Shown here piece after piece: positions 10,801-21,509 of a stretch of DNA of 64,000 nt. Location of the stretch: the NCBI RefSeq assembly GCF_963924675.1, contig NC_089239.1:3895001-3959000 (forward strand). Direction: 5' to 3'. The first letter of the stretch is position 1. Each line of letters opens with the position of its first letter. The DNA comes from Phocoena phocoena (taxonomy: Eukaryota; Chordata; Mammalia; Artiodactyla; Phocoenidae). Position numbers and translations under genes: made by a program. The notes below the pieces were generated by a model. The model was not told the origin of the DNA, searched no databases, and worked only from the letters and a program-made list of their open reading frames with translations.

Positions 10801-11189
10801 AAGTGGATTAATCGGCCCGTTAACTGTGCAGATGTTATGTGACCCTGAGTTCAGAGGAGAAGAGATCCCTTCATGCAGAGCCATCAGGGCAGCCTTATCT
10901 GGAAGAGGGGTTTCTGGGTTTCTGTTAGGTCTTCAAGGATGGGCAGGAGAGAGAGTAATCCCTCCGAATATGGTTCAGAGGTCAATGAAATGATGTCGAA
11001 ACTTGGTTCAAAGTTCATACGGTTTAGCGCTTTTCAGATCATTTTTAGGTTTGGTTCAAATCCCTGGGGCCCCGTCTGGCACTGGAGAGTAGAAGAAGCC
11101 CATTAAATAAAGCTTCAGGGTGGGCTGCTGGTCCCAGGCCTGGGGAGGCAGCCTCATGTGCAGGTGGGGGAGTGACTGTGCAGCCAGCC

Positions 11190-11300
11190 TTGGGCAGTCC
11201 ACCTCCCGCTTGGACTTGGCCGTTCCAGCTGTAAAATGGGGGTAACCAGACCCTCCGCATAACAGGGGTTATTGTGAAGATTACGAGGTAACTTGAGGGC
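11190..11300 (+). mobile_element. MIR SINE fragment
   Basis: 'agctgtaaaatgggggtaac' and 'gttattgtgaagattacgag' are the MIR 3' region in sense orientation. Confidence 0.7.
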
Positions 11301-11784
11301 ACAGTATACTCAGCTGTCCAGACTCGGACTGTTTTCAAACCGGTTTCGTCTAATCCCACTTTCCAAAAGGGTGAGTTTTTCCTTCACCCTCAGGGACCTA
11401 TTTTCCCCAGCCCCCAATATCCTGGGTGGTTTAAAAGATAGTCGACATAGGACAGAGTCTCAGGTACAGATGTGAGTGTCCCCAAACCAGGCAATGGGCC
11501 AAGGGCTGGCTGCTGGCAAGAGAAGACCTTGGCCCTGTCCTCCTGGGTCTGACTCTACAGAGACAAATGATGTTGAGCTAAGGTGTGAATGACTCTTCGT
11601 GCTTCATGCTCTGCATTTCTCTTGGGAGGTATTTGCATTTCAGCCAAGACCTTATGGAGATGGTACCTTAGGCCCAAAGAATTGCTCCTTGGTTGAAATC
11701 TGGGAGGTTGGGTGATCTGGTGATAAAACACTGGATACTTATAAGGAGGTGTGTATTAGATTTTGTTACAAAATAATGTATATG
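11301..11784. other. No gene or recognised repeat
   Basis: Unique-looking sequence between a MIR and a SINE; nothing supportable. Confidence 0.6.
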
Positions 11785-11794
11785 TACAGGTCTA

Positions 11795-12005
11795 TTTTTT
11801 TTTTTTTTTTTTGCGGTACGCGGGCCTCTCACTGTTGTGGCCTCTCCCGTTGCGGAGCACAGGCTCTGGACGTGCAGGCTCAGCGGCCGTGGCTCACGGG
11901 CCCAGCCGCTCCGCGGCACGTGGGATCCTCCCGGACCGGGGCACGAACCCGTGTCCCCTGCAACGGCAGGCGGACTCTCAACCACTGCGCCACCAGGGAA
12001 GCCCA
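11795..12005 (-). mobile_element. CHR-2-type SINE
   Basis: A T run (11795-11812) precedes the reverse complement of the short SINE, starting 'gcggtacgcgggcctctcac' and ending 'caccagggaagccc'. The target-site duplication 'tacaggtctatttttt' is at 11785-11800 and 12006-12021 with no mismatch, which indicates a comparatively recent insertion. Confidence 0.96.
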
Positions 12006-12224
12006 TACAGGTCTATTTTTTAAAGAACATGACAAATCAATTGGATAATCACTGTGAGTACATTCATGCAATATAAATGCATGTACACAAAGCTCCATGA
12101 AGACACGCATCAAACTGTTAACAACAGTGAATTTGGGAGGGGTTTGGGGTGGAAGGTAGGATGGCCAGAAAGGATTCTAGTCTCCTCTACACTGTTTCGG
12201 TTTTGTCCAGGGAGACTATGTTCG

Positions 12225-12345
12225 TGTGTCAGAGCAGGGGATTTGGAGTCAGAGCCCTGGATTCTCTGAGTCGCCTCATGTGTAAACAAAGATGAATACT
12301 CTTCAGTGAGCTGTCACGGGGATTGAATGAGATGATGTTTATGTA
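12225..12345 (+). mobile_element. MIR SINE
   Basis: 'ggatttggagtcagagccct' through 'cctcatgtgtaaacaaagat' to 'gggattgaatgagatgatg' follows MIR order in sense. Confidence 0.75.
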
Positions 12346-12414
12346 CCCGCCCGCACAAGAAAAGTGTCATCATCCCTCTGGAGCCGAGTGATTAGATGCT
12401 CACCGGTCCATTTC

Positions 12415-12735
12415 CTCTTCCTGGTCCCACAGGAAGACTACATTTCCCAGCCTCCCTTGCATTTAGCAGTCACATGACTAGTTCTGGCCAATGAATTGTG
12501 AGCAGAAGTGCCGTGTATGTGTTCTCACCACAAATCCACCTGTGCCATCCTCCTCACGTTTACCTCCCCAGGTGAACATTAGAGACAGAGGTCTCTTGGA
12601 GGACAGCCACCTGGAAAGCCACCCAGTGCACAGTAGACAGTGACATAAGCAAGGAGTGGACATATTTGTGTTGAGCCATTGAGATTTGGGGGTTGTTTGT
12701 TGGCAATGCTGATGTGATAATCACCCTAATATATA
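12415..12735 (+). mobile_element. Ancient LTR-like repeat
   Basis: 'actacatttcccagcctccc' and 'gttctggccaatgaattgtg' start, and 'gccattgagatttgggggtt' followed by 'gtttgttggcaatgctg' ends, a repeat common in mammals. The 3' part resembles MaLR-type LTR ends. It looks internally deleted. I am sure it is repetitive but not of the exact family. Confidence 0.5.
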
Positions 12736-14485
12736 TTCTCCTAAATCCTTGGAGGGTTGTCTGTGAAGACCCAATAGGAGATGATTGTGAAACTGCTCTG
12801 TGGCTGTGAAGGAGCCCACGTGGTACAGGCCAGGCTGAGTGGTGAGGCTCCTGAGAAGGAAGGCATGGCCTCAGACTGTCTGAAGGGCCTGGGAGGGGAG
12901 GGTGGGAGAGAGGGGCTCAGGAAGAGGGCTTTCAGTCATCCGCCAGCTGCAGAGAGGAGCCTGTGTCTGGAGATGGTTGCTGCTACTTCTCCAGTTACAG
13001 TAGAATCCATGGATCGGGCAAGGCTCAATTCCCAAGATCAATTCACTGCAGGCTGATAAGAGACGCGATGTGTTGTGCGGGGTTGGCCGTTGCCCAGGCC
13101 AAAGCAAAAACTTGCACTGCAAGCAGTAATTAAGAAGCGATTTGCCCTTGGCCCCTGTTCCTGGGATGAATGCCAGGCCCTGCGAGCCTTCAGAGCTGCT
13201 GGTCTCTGGAGCTGGCTCAGATGGGGACAGGTGACACACGCCTGCATGTGCTGTGGCCCACGTGGGCCTCGGCAGAGCTGTGTCCTAGCTCCAGGCCTGG
13301 CTCATCTGTTGCTCCTGACCTGTGGGTGAGTACTGCTGGAAAGGGGTCTTTAGGGCAGGAAGATGAGTCAGCCCAGTGGACCAGCTTGCCGGTATGATGG
13401 GTCAACGTGGAAGTGTCAAGAGCAGGCTGTGTGAACCTGGCCACAGCCATGCTCTGGGACTGTTTCTCATCTCTACAATTGTCAAGGGGGACTTGTTTGT
13501 CCAATTTTAGACCCAGGGAGACAGTACGGCACAGACTCCCTCTGGAGCATCTGGTCTGGTTCATTACTACGTGCCCCACAGCTCAAGAATTCTCAGGTGC
13601 TGTGAACAATGAACACTGAAATCTGAAGCATCCCCTTTTGCAGACAAGATAGTGGAGATGAGTTTGGGGATGAGGCGGGGGGAAAAGATGGAAGAAAGTG
13701 GGACTTGGTGACCCCAGTGTATAAACATTCCGCAAATCTCTGGGATATATGCAGTGACGTGTACTTTTTGCATGTGGAAGCTTAAGATCGTGTTGGGATG
13801 TTTGAGAAAGTTTTGGGAGGGGAGGGAGAAAAACAGACGGGGAAGAGGGGCAGAAAGGCTCATTTCCTTTCGCCTGGGCTCTGGGCGGATTATTTTGTAG
13901 GAAGGCACCGTTTACGTTCCTCTCGGCAAATGATCCGCTTTCCTAGTGTTAATCATTCCTCCTTTCCCCTCCACGGAGTGCGGGGAACTGCGGCAGGAAG
14001 GGAGTGACTCACCGTTTCACAATCAACCCCCCCCACAAGTCTCACCCCCCGCGCCCCCTTCCCACTGGGTGTCCCTTAGGCCTTCTAGGGAAGCAGGTCC
14101 TGAAGCAAAACCCCAGCCAGGAGTCCACTGCTGGATGAGAGCTGAATGAAGCATCCATCAGCTAAGAAATTCCCATCTTTGCATGATGAGATTGGCTGCC
14201 CTGCTGTTTTGTGGGGTGGAGTGTCTCTTTCAGAATAAAAATGAACTGGTGGATTAGCTGAGTAAGGATGCCTTTTTCCTTCCCTGCAATCCTGTGGCTG
14301 GCGCAGGGCTGGTCTCTGGCCCGTGGAGGTGCAGGTGGGTCCAGAAAGGTGGTCCCAAGGGCGCCTTCCAGGCTGCTGCTTCTGACCCGCCCTCCCCAGC
14401 CCTTCCTGCACCTCCGCCCCGCCCCTGCTCGTAGGCCTCACTCGATACGGGATATGCTCGAGAACAGAACCGACCGCTTAATGAC
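12736..14485. other. No gene or recognised repeat
   Basis: Unique-looking, moderately GC-rich. Open frames of about 110-123 codons occur on both strands at the same places, as expected by chance at this base composition. No convincing exon. Confidence 0.55.
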
Positions 14486-14489
14486 AGCA

Positions 14490-14660
14490 ACAGCTTACAT
14501 TTATAATCTGATTTACAATTGACACAGCTCTTTCACAGACTTTTTTTCCTGTTTGTTCTTTATCAAGTCTCTTTGGAGGTAGGTCTGTACCCAGAGTTGT
14601 GGGGAGATTAAGTGGCGTGCCGGGGACCAGTAGAGCCCGACTCTGTATCCTGTGCTCACC
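14490..14660 (-). mobile_element. MIR SINE, diverged
   Basis: 'acagcttacatttataatct' with 'ttggaggtaggtctgtaccc' and 'ggggagattaagtggcgtgc' follow the antisense MIR layout. Divergence is high. Confidence 0.5.
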
Positions 14661-14708
14661 CCTCCACGGCAGTGTGTGTGTGCTGTGTCTGGTGTGTGCC
14701 TGTGTGCG

Positions 14709-14755
14709 TAGGGGTGAGGTAGGGGGTGTGCAGGGGTGATGGAAGTCGGGGAGGC
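14709..14755 (+). other. Potential G-quadruplex
   Basis: Four G runs of 4-5 bases (in 'ggggtgaggtaggggg', 'caggggtg' and 'cggggagg') lie within about 45 bases. They meet the usual run-length rule, but two loops are longer than 7 nt, so stability is uncertain. Confidence 0.4.
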
Positions 14756-15445
14756 TGTCACGTGTGCTGGCTTGTCCTGGGTCAGCAGGTGCAGGGGCGC
14801 AGGGCCCTGTCCATCCTCCTTCATGACCCGGGTCTGCCTGGACGCCCACAACTCCAACGTTGCACCTGTGTCCGGCCGTCCTTATTAGACCAGGTCACAC
14901 CCACAGTTTGCCTGTGGATGTCCCAGAGAGGGTACCAGGGTCTGGCAGGTGGAGGGTTGGATGGGGCCGGGCACAGCTGGTTTCTGAGACGTCAACTTCA
15001 GAAGACCAGCGACACTGCCACGCCTACTGGCCTCCTCAGTGACAAATGTATGGTTTCATGATTTCTGGAAGATTTCTGGAAGCCCTCCCAACTTCCTTCT
15101 CTCTGATTTCCAGGCCGCAGTGTATCTGGGGTTAACAAAGTCCATGCATTTATAAGCTGCTGTAAATTCGTTTCCAAATCACCACCTTCAAACTTCGAGA
15201 GAGATCAGCTTGCTGTGTGTTCCGGGGTTTGGTAAACAAGTTAGCATCCTCAGGTCCCCCTCCTTAAGATTCCCCAGACTCCCATCACCGTCATCCCTTT
15301 GGCCTCCCCAGGAAGCCCCAGGGATTGCCTCGTGTGACAGAAGGAATCTTCCGACCCTGGCCACCCGGTTTGCACCAGTGCCGAGCTCTGGCTCTGTGTG
15401 CTGACACCGGGCTGAGCTTTACGTGCACAATCTCACCCTTAAACA
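14756..15445. other. No gene or recognised repeat
   Basis: GC-rich unique-looking sequence; the open frames overlap on both strands and carry no recognisable domain. Confidence 0.55.
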
Positions 15446-15449
15446 TGCT

Positions 15450-15600
15450 TTCCAAGTAACTTTATCCAAATAATGGATGCACGTGGTTCATTGAAAGCAA
15501 TGGTCCCTCCCCTATCCCTTCCAACCCTGGCCCAGCTGCCCAGCAAAGCAGCTTTAACTACTTCTCCACTTAGGTCTTCGGGCCTCCTATCTCAGTATTA
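15450..15600 (-). mobile_element. Possible old L1 3'UTR fragment
   Basis: 'aaataatggatgcacgtggt' followed by a C-rich 'ccctcccctatcccttcc' and 'agctttaactacttctcc' resembles the antisense 3'UTR of old L1M elements. Weak similarity. Confidence 0.35.
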
Positions 15601-15770
15601 ACACACGCTCTCCGTTAATCTCCACCACAAGAGGCAGCTGCTCTGAGTGTCTCCATTTAACAGATGAGGTGACTGAGTCTTAAAGGAGACATGTGGTTTG
15701 CCTGGGGTCCCTGAGCTGGGACATGACTAAGCCAAGGCCCGCCTCCACACCTTTACCTGAAAGCTACAGC
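15600..15770 (-). mobile_element. MIR SINE
   Basis: 'tccatttaacagatgaggtg', 'actgagtcttaaaggagac' and 'tggtttgcctggggtccctg' give the antisense MIR order. Confidence 0.7.
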
Positions 15771-16077
15771 GCATCCAAGAAGCCACCCTGTGCGTCCGTC
15801 CCCTCTTTCTGCCCGGGACCCGCTGAGTCCTGGCCCTCTTGCCACCCCGTGTCCTTCTCCGGCTCCAGGGTGGCCGGGCTAGTGATTGGTACAGCGCCCT
15901 CTAGCTTCCACCCAGCTCTAAGCGTGGCTGTCACCCCATCTCTAGGAGCATCTGGAAGTGATGCTCCCAGTACACAGAGCTCGTGGCTGAGGGATGTGTG
16001 CTGCTCCCGTCCTACAGGGCCTGCCAAAGCGTGCCCCACAGAAGGAAAGGGCCCTGATGATTGGCGGGAAGCATCAC

Positions 16078-16285
16078 TTTTCCTCCCTCCCTCCCTCTCT
16101 TTCTTTCTTTCTTTATTCCTTCCTTCCTTCTTTCTGCTTTCATTCTTCCTTTCTTTCTCTCCTGTCCTCTCCTGTCTCTTTTTATGTCTTTTCTCTTTTC
16201 CTTCCTTTCTTTCTTTTCTGTTTTTCTTTTCCCTCTTCTTTCTTTCTCTTTCTTTTCTTCCCTCCCTCCCTCCCTTCCTTCCATT
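16078..16285. repeat. Polypyrimidine (CCTT/CTTT)n tract
   Basis: More than 200 bp of almost pure C/T. It abuts the 3' end of an antisense L1M, so it most likely grew from that element's poly(A) tail. The serine/leucine/phenylalanine-rich open frame through it (15693-16304) is an artefact. Confidence 0.95.
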
Positions 16286-16458
16286 CAGCTTTATTGAGGT
16301 ATGACTGATATATTAAAAAGCTGAACATTAGATGTATGTAATCTGATGAATTTGGGCATAGGTGTACGCCCATGAGACCATTACCACAATCATGGTAATA
16401 AACATGTCCATCACTTCCAAAAGTTTCCTTGTGTCCCTTTGTTTTGTTCTTATAGTTT

Positions 16459-16461
<3 letters not shown>

Positions 16462-16493
<32 letters not shown>
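16462..16493. repeat. (TG)16 microsatellite
   Basis: A perfect TG run inside the L1M 3'UTR. Likely polymorphic. Confidence 0.98.
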
Positions 16494-16497
<4 letters not shown>

Positions 16498-16875
16498 ACA
16501 CTTAACGTGAGATCTACCCACTTAACAAGTTTTTACGTGCACAATACCGTATTGTTAACTATTGGCACAAAGTTGTACAGCAGATCTCTGGAACTTCCTC
16601 ATCTTGTATAGCTGTAACATTGTACCCACTGGACAGTGGCTGCATTTCCCCTCCCGCAGCCCTGGTAACCACCATCCCACTGTCTGTGTCTGTAAGTTTC
16701 ACTACTCTGGGTCCCTTGTGCAAGTGGGGTCAGGCAGTGTTTGCCCTTCTGCGTCTGACTTATTTCACCCAGCGTAATGTCTTCTAGGTCCATCCATATT
16801 GTCACAAATGGCAAGATTCCCTTCCTTTTTTAAGGCTGAGTAATAGTGATTGCATGTGTATTCACCACATTTTCT

Positions 16876-17190
16876 TTATCCATTCATCTGTCGATGGGTA
16901 TTGAGTGGTTTCCATACTATTTTGTATAATGCTGCAATGAACACGGCAATGCTAATATCTCTTTGAGATCCTGAGTTCAGTTCTTTTGGATACACACCCT
17001 GAAGTGGGATTGCTGGATTACAAGGTAGTCCTGTTTTTAATGTTTTTAGGAACATCCATGCTGCTTTCGAAAGCAGCCACACCATCTTACTTGCCCAGCA
17101 ACAGTGCACAAGGGCTCCAGTTTCTCCACATCCTCGCCAACACTTGTTATCTCTTTTGATAACAGCCACCCTGACAAGTGTGCGGCAGTA
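16876..17190 (-). pseudogene. L1M ORF2 C-terminal remnant
   Basis: The minus-strand frame reads DNKCWRGCGETGALVHCCW, then TGLPCNPAIPLQGVYP, then AVFIAALYKIVWKPLNT. It matches the cysteine-rich C-terminal part of ORF2, and the younger L1 in this window has NNKCWRGVE and [12 protein letters not shown] at the same place. Only the last tenth of ORF2 remains. Confidence 0.85.
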
Positions 17191-17265
17191 GGAAGGATCA
17201 CTCACATTTTGAATGGACCATTTTTTTCTTTTTTGGCATTCATATACCGTTATTAAAGTCAACTG

Positions 17266-17629
17266 TGTTATGGACTGAGTGCTTTCTTCCCAGAGTTGTA
17301 CGTCGAAGCTCTAACCCCCAGTGTGATGGTGTTAGGAGGTGAGTCCTTTGGGGAGGTGGTTAGGGTTAGATCAGGTCATGAGGATGAGGCCCTCATGATG
17401 GGGTTAGTGCCCTTATAAGAAGAGGAAGAGACAGCAGAACTTCAGCTATGTGAGGACACAGCCAGAAAGTAGCCGTGTGCCATCCAGGAAGAGGGTACTC
17501 ACCAAGAACCGAGTCGGCCAGCACCTTGACCTTGGACTTCTAGTGGCTAGAACTGTGAGAAATCAGTGTCTGTTTTTAAGCCACCCAGTCTATTGTATTT
17601 TGTTATAGCAGCCCAAGTTGACTAAGACA
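17266..17629 (+). mobile_element. MLT1 solo LTR (ERVL-MaLR)
   Basis: Begins 'tgttatggactgagtg', continues through 'gtgcccttataagaagagg' and 'gtgaggacacagccagaaag', and ends 'cccaagttgactaagaca', the characteristic MLT1 order. TG...CA termini are present. About 364 bp, near family length. No internal retroviral sequence adjoins it. Confidence 0.85.
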
Positions 17630-17689
17630 AATTGAAATATGAAAAGTGGACATAACTGTAAATTTAAGTAGTATCATTAATGGGTGTGC

Positions 17690-18060
17690 ATTTTTTATAA
17701 TTCACTTCAGTTTTAGAACAATTTTAGATTTACAGAAAATTACACATATAGAGAGTTCCCGTATGCACCGCACCCAGTTTCCCCTATTATTAGCATCTTA
17801 CATTAGTGTGGTATATTTGTTACAGTTAATGACCCACAGCTGATACAGCTTTATTCACGAAATTCAACTTTATTCAGATTTTCTCAGTCCTTTCCTCACG
17901 CCCTTTTTCTGTTGCAGGATATCATCCCTAATGCCACACTGCAAGGATCGTGTGTCCTTAGGCTCCTCTTGGCTCTGCAGTGTCTCAGACTGTCCTTGGT
18001 TTTGATGACGCTGACATTTGGGGAGCACTGGTGGCCACTTGTTTTCTAGGATGTCATTTT
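17690..18060 (-). mobile_element. Old L1-type 3'UTR fragment
   Basis: 'ttttagatttacagaaaatt', 'acccagtttcccctattatt', 'agcatcttacattagtgtgg', 'ctccttaggctcctcttggc' and 'ccttggttttgatgacgctg' are a familiar antisense block of old L1M 3'UTRs. No coding sequence remains. The exact subfamily is not determined. Confidence 0.6.
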
Positions 18061-18074
18061 GGCTGATTGGTTGT

Positions 18075-18732
18075 TTTCAGTCATTGGTGAGGGCGAGGCC
18101 CCCAGCTGACGCTGTCCAAGCCTTATGTTGGGGAGTTCCTGCAGTGGGTGAGGATTTGGAGCTAAATACACCAATTTCCTGGGCAAAATTTCAATCAAAG
18201 GAATTCTCATCCCACCCATCTGTGCGAGCCGGAGATGGAAGCCGTGTCCAGGACCGGGGGAGGCCAAGCCTCCGAGGCTCAGGGAGGGGTGCTGGGCGGC
18301 TCTGGAGCCCCACCGCCTGGGTCTGCATCCAGCTGTGCCCCTGCAGCCCATAGCCCCTGCCACGTGACTCGGCATCCTCACCTCAGTCGACAGGAGGGTG
18401 CCAACAGCACCCATCTTAGTTTGTGTAGGGAGCTTGGATGCGCCTGGCACCAAGTCACCACTGTTGTTCTGATATAAAAGTACCAGTTGTGTCTGGAAAT
18501 CACACACGGAGGAGACAGGTGAGTTCTCTTCCGCAGCACCATTCCTAACTGGTGCAGGTGGTATGGTTGTTCTTATACTTTTAAGATCTCTTTAAGACCC
18601 AGTACAAGAGTGTGTGGCACATAGTAAATTCTTCACAAACCTCAGCTATCATTAGGATAGTATGTTTCACAGGCACCTGGGCTCCTTGCCGGCCCCCTGA
18701 CCCTCCCAGGTGATTCCCGTCCTATAGCCCCA
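18075..18732. other. No gene; possible MIR relic near 18.6 kb
   Basis: Mostly unique sequence. 'gtgtggcacatagtaaattc' at about 18611 looks like a MIR 3' end. A 153-codon minus-strand frame (18046-18507) overlaps the L1 fragment and shows no domain. Confidence 0.5.
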
Positions 18733-18789
18733 TGGATAGCCCATAGGCTCTGAGGTCAGATGGACGAGGGTTCAAATCCTGGCTGCTCT
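18733..18789 (+). mobile_element. MIR SINE, 5' part
   Basis: 'ataggctctgaggtcagat' then 'gggttcaaatcctggctgct' is the MIR 5' half. It stops at 18789 and resumes at 19274 after an LTR. Confidence 0.9.
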
Positions 18790-19269
18790 TGAGACAGGCT
18801 GGGACCAGGAACCCTCTGCTGTAGGTCTAGACATCTCCTCCAGCAACAAAATACAAAGAAACAATAAGGGACTAAAAATAACTCCCTGCATGCACAGCTG
18901 GGGCAAATTATGAAAGACAAAATACAGAAAGACCAAAACCCAACTGTCACTTCTGAAGAGCTGGGAATAAAAACAGGGTGTTTGGAGCAAAAACAGGTAC
19001 TACACATGCCCCCTGCACACACCACCACCAAAGGGGTGGGCAGAGCACCTAAGCCACCCTTCAGGCCTGACCCCTGGACACACCCCTACCCTGACCTCAT
19101 GTAAGGAACTAGCTCCCTTCACCTTGGGGAGTGAGCAAGGGAAGATGTTACTTGTTCTCACTTTACCCTGCTGCAGCAGGGGCCCCAATAAAGCCTTGTC
19201 CAAATTCCTTGCCTGGCCTCTTATCGATTTCTATTGATTAGGGAAGGCAAAGAACACCGGTCGGTAACA
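18790..19269 (+). mobile_element. ERV solo LTR inserted in a MIR
   Basis: 480 bp beginning TGAGACAGG and ending GGTAACA, so it has TG...CA termini. It is flanked by the 4-bp duplication CTCT (18786-18789 and 19270-19273), and deleting LTR plus one CTCT restores a continuous MIR. It contains a polyadenylation signal in 'ccaataaagccttgtcc' (about 19186). A 4-bp duplication is typical of gammaretrovirus-like (class I) ERVs. No internal genes remain, so it is the product of LTR-LTR recombination. Strand is from the AATAAA signal. Family not named. Confidence 0.88.
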
Positions 19270-19273
19270 CTCT

Positions 19274-19450
19274 CACCACCAGCTGTGTGATCTCAGGTAA
19301 TTTACCAAAACTTTCTGTGCCTCACTTTCCCCATCTGTAAAATGGGGATAACAGTGCCACTTCTTTAGAGCATTGTTGTGAGGGTTAAATGAGATGACAG
19401 GTGTGGCATATAGTAAGTGCTCAGTAAACAGGAGTAATTGGTGTCATTAA
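19274..19450 (+). mobile_element. MIR SINE, 3' part
   Basis: Continues 'accagctgtgtgatctcagg', 'ccatctgtaaaatggggata', 'gagggttaaatgagatgaca' and 'agtaagtgctcagtaaac': a well-preserved MIR 3' half. Confidence 0.93.
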
Positions 19451-19689
19451 CACATCTGTGGGCACGGCCCTTGTGGAAGGTGTTGATCAGGGGCTCAGGA
19501 GAGATCACCAATGGGGAGGCATGGAAGTGTGCAGGAGGTGGCCCCTGAGGTGCAGTCCCCCCTCCGCTGGGGACTCAGGTTACCCGAGCTTTCCCCACAG
19601 CCTCAGTCTTGAAGATGAATATGTTTCTGCTTCCCTGTATTGTTTAGTGGGGTGTCATCCGATTAAGGTAACGTTTTTTTTTTTAAAGC

Positions 19690-19830
19690 TCTGCCCTGTG
19701 CCACAGATGATGCTCCATGCTTTCATGTATATTATTTCAACTTAATTTTCACAAACATTATCCCATTTCACAGGTAGAGCAACAAAGGCTCACATATCCA
19801 TCCATAGGTCACAAGACCATTGACAATGTG
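19690..19830 (-). mobile_element. MIR SINE
   Basis: 'catgctttcatgtatattat', 'cattatcccatttcacaggt' and 'caacaaaggctcacatatcc' show the antisense MIR 3' half. Confidence 0.7.
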
Positions 19831-21237
19831 TGTCCACGGGTCCATGCATTTGCTCCCCAACGCTTGACCACAAAGATCATGTGCTCCAGTAATTAAAAGC
19901 ACAGCATCCTTATTATGAAAAGTAGACTTAATCTCTGCAAGGACTGTTTCTGTCTTGTTACCGTCATCCCTGGCCTTAGTCCAGGAAGTGGCACCGAGTA
20001 AGTGTTTAATCAGTGTTTGCTGTGTGAATACACTACTGTCGAGATTTGTAGTGTATAGCTCTATCCCTTCCTTCGTCTCACCCCAGCCTCAGAACCACCG
20101 CTGTGGGAAAGGGGTTGATGATGTGATCTCCAGCTTTGGGGTCAAGGACATGTATGGGGAATTAACACTCACCCGGGGTCTTCTGCAGGGGGACGTTTTG
20201 CGGGTGTAACCTTGTTTAATCCACGTAAGTAGTCTCTGAGGAGGTGTCCCCAGCTGCAGACTGCAGAGCCAGGACAACGGCCTCTGCGTCCAGACCCCCA
20301 GGCCCATGTGCTGCCCCACTTCCCCTTGCCCTCCTCTCCAGAGGTCCCTGCTCTCACGGCCCTTAGCCCAGGCTGAGCTGCTGCCATTAGAAGCCGGGGC
20401 GCTGAGAAATGGAACTTGGCCTAGGATCCCATGATACTCGGTACCCTAACACCACCCCCGGGGGGAAAGCAGGAGCCCGGCCAGCACTGCTGGGACAGTA
20501 TTGTCAGTAAAGGGCCTGGCACGGTGTCCAGCACGTGGGCCGTGCTCACAGCACCAGGACCCGTCATCGGGCGCTTGTGCTTTAATCAGATGGTTCCTGC
20601 CATTGCAGACAGGAGACAGAACAAGAATCACTGGAGGGTGAAAACCTTGCCTCATTTATTTATGTTACAGATGACTTCCTCTCCCCTCCGAAAGGGCAAG
20701 AACTGAGGTTTTCTTCCTTCTTTTTTGAAAAAAATTGAGGTTAACAAAGGAACTGAATCATCAGCAGGTTTTCCTCATCGAGAAGCGATTTGCAGCATGA
20801 AAGGAGGTCATCTTGACAAGTCCTGTGAGCTGTGCTGGGCACAGGGGAACTTTCTGGCGAATCTGGGCCCACCAGAACTGCTGATGTATTTTTCTGAGGC
20901 CTCAGAGAGCCGTGTCATCCCTGACAGAGTCCAAGGGGGAAGCGTCACCCCTTCCCACACTGGAGCAGCTGTGCTGGGTGCAGAGGGCCCTGGGGGGCAG
21001 CACGTGGACCCGGGCTGCTCCCTTCCAGCTCTTTCCGCCCTCCCTGCCCTCAGCTCCTGTCCGCTTTCCGTGGTCGGGGCTCGCAGGAGACTGGCCGGGC
21101 TGGATGCTGCATGTGAGGGTCTGGGGCGGGTGGGGCCTGTGTGCTGGAGGAACCAGGACCTCTGGGTGACGGTGTTCCCGGGCAGCCTGGCCCCGGTCAA
21201 CATCTCAGATGGGAGAGACCTCAGCTACACCCTAGGC
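19831..21237. other. No supported gene
   Basis: Mostly unique and GC-rich. A 200-codon plus-strand frame (20725-21327) is the longest in this part. It runs into the DNA-transposon fossil at 21238, has no recognisable domain, and faces an overlapping 131-codon frame on the other strand, so I do not call it. Confidence 0.5.
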
Positions 21238-21436
21238 CAGGAGTCGGGAAACTTCTGTAAAAGGCCAGGCAGCAAATACCTTAGATTTTGCAGACCATGC
21301 AGTTTCTGTCACAACTGTTATTCTTGATTGATTTTTTTCAACCATTAAAAAATGTAAAAGACCTTCTTAGCTAGTGAGCTGTACAAAAACAGTCAGTGGC
21401 TGGATTTGGCCTGAGGGCCAAAGTTAGCCAACCCCG
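21238..21436 (+). mobile_element. Non-autonomous hAT-type DNA transposon fossil
   Basis: 'caggagtcgggaaacttctg' with 'taaaaggccaggcagcaaat' at one end and 'ctggatttggcctgagggcc' with 'aaagttagccaaccccg' at the other is a common mammalian hAT-Charlie-like short element. Its ends are near-complementary inverted repeats (cggRaaact / agttRgccaac). It encodes nothing. The exact family name is not certain. Confidence 0.75.
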
Positions 21437-21483
21437 ATCTGGTCCATGTTCCTTCTCCTGCCTCCTGAAGCACCCGCCCCCTT

Positions 21484-21506
21484 CCCCCCCCCCCCCCGCC
21501 CCCCCC
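21484..21506. repeat. Poly(C) tract, C14-G-C8
   Basis: Fourteen C, one G, then eight C. Could form i-motif/G-quadruplex structure and is prone to sequencing error. Confidence 0.95.
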
Positions 21507-21509
21507 ACC

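Larger units (their letters stand above)
16286..17190 (-). mobile_element. L1M 3' end, 5'-truncated
   Basis: The segment starts with 'cagctttattgaggtatgac', continues with the antisense 3'UTR ('ccatcacttccaaaagtttc') and then the antisense end of ORF2 ('tttatccattcatctgtcg', 'ggattgctggattacaagg'). About 900 bp, much more diverged than the L1 at 0.7-7 kb. Its target-site duplication is not recognisable. Confidence 0.9.

Noticed and set aside
15693..16304. 203-codon plus-strand frame
   Set aside because: Its C-terminal half is the CTTT/CCTT tract (serine, leucine, phenylalanine only) and the rest has no domain; it also overlaps a MIR.
20725..21327. 200-codon frame as a possible gene
   Set aside because: No recognisable domain, overlapping frames opposite, and its end lies in a DNA-transposon fossil.
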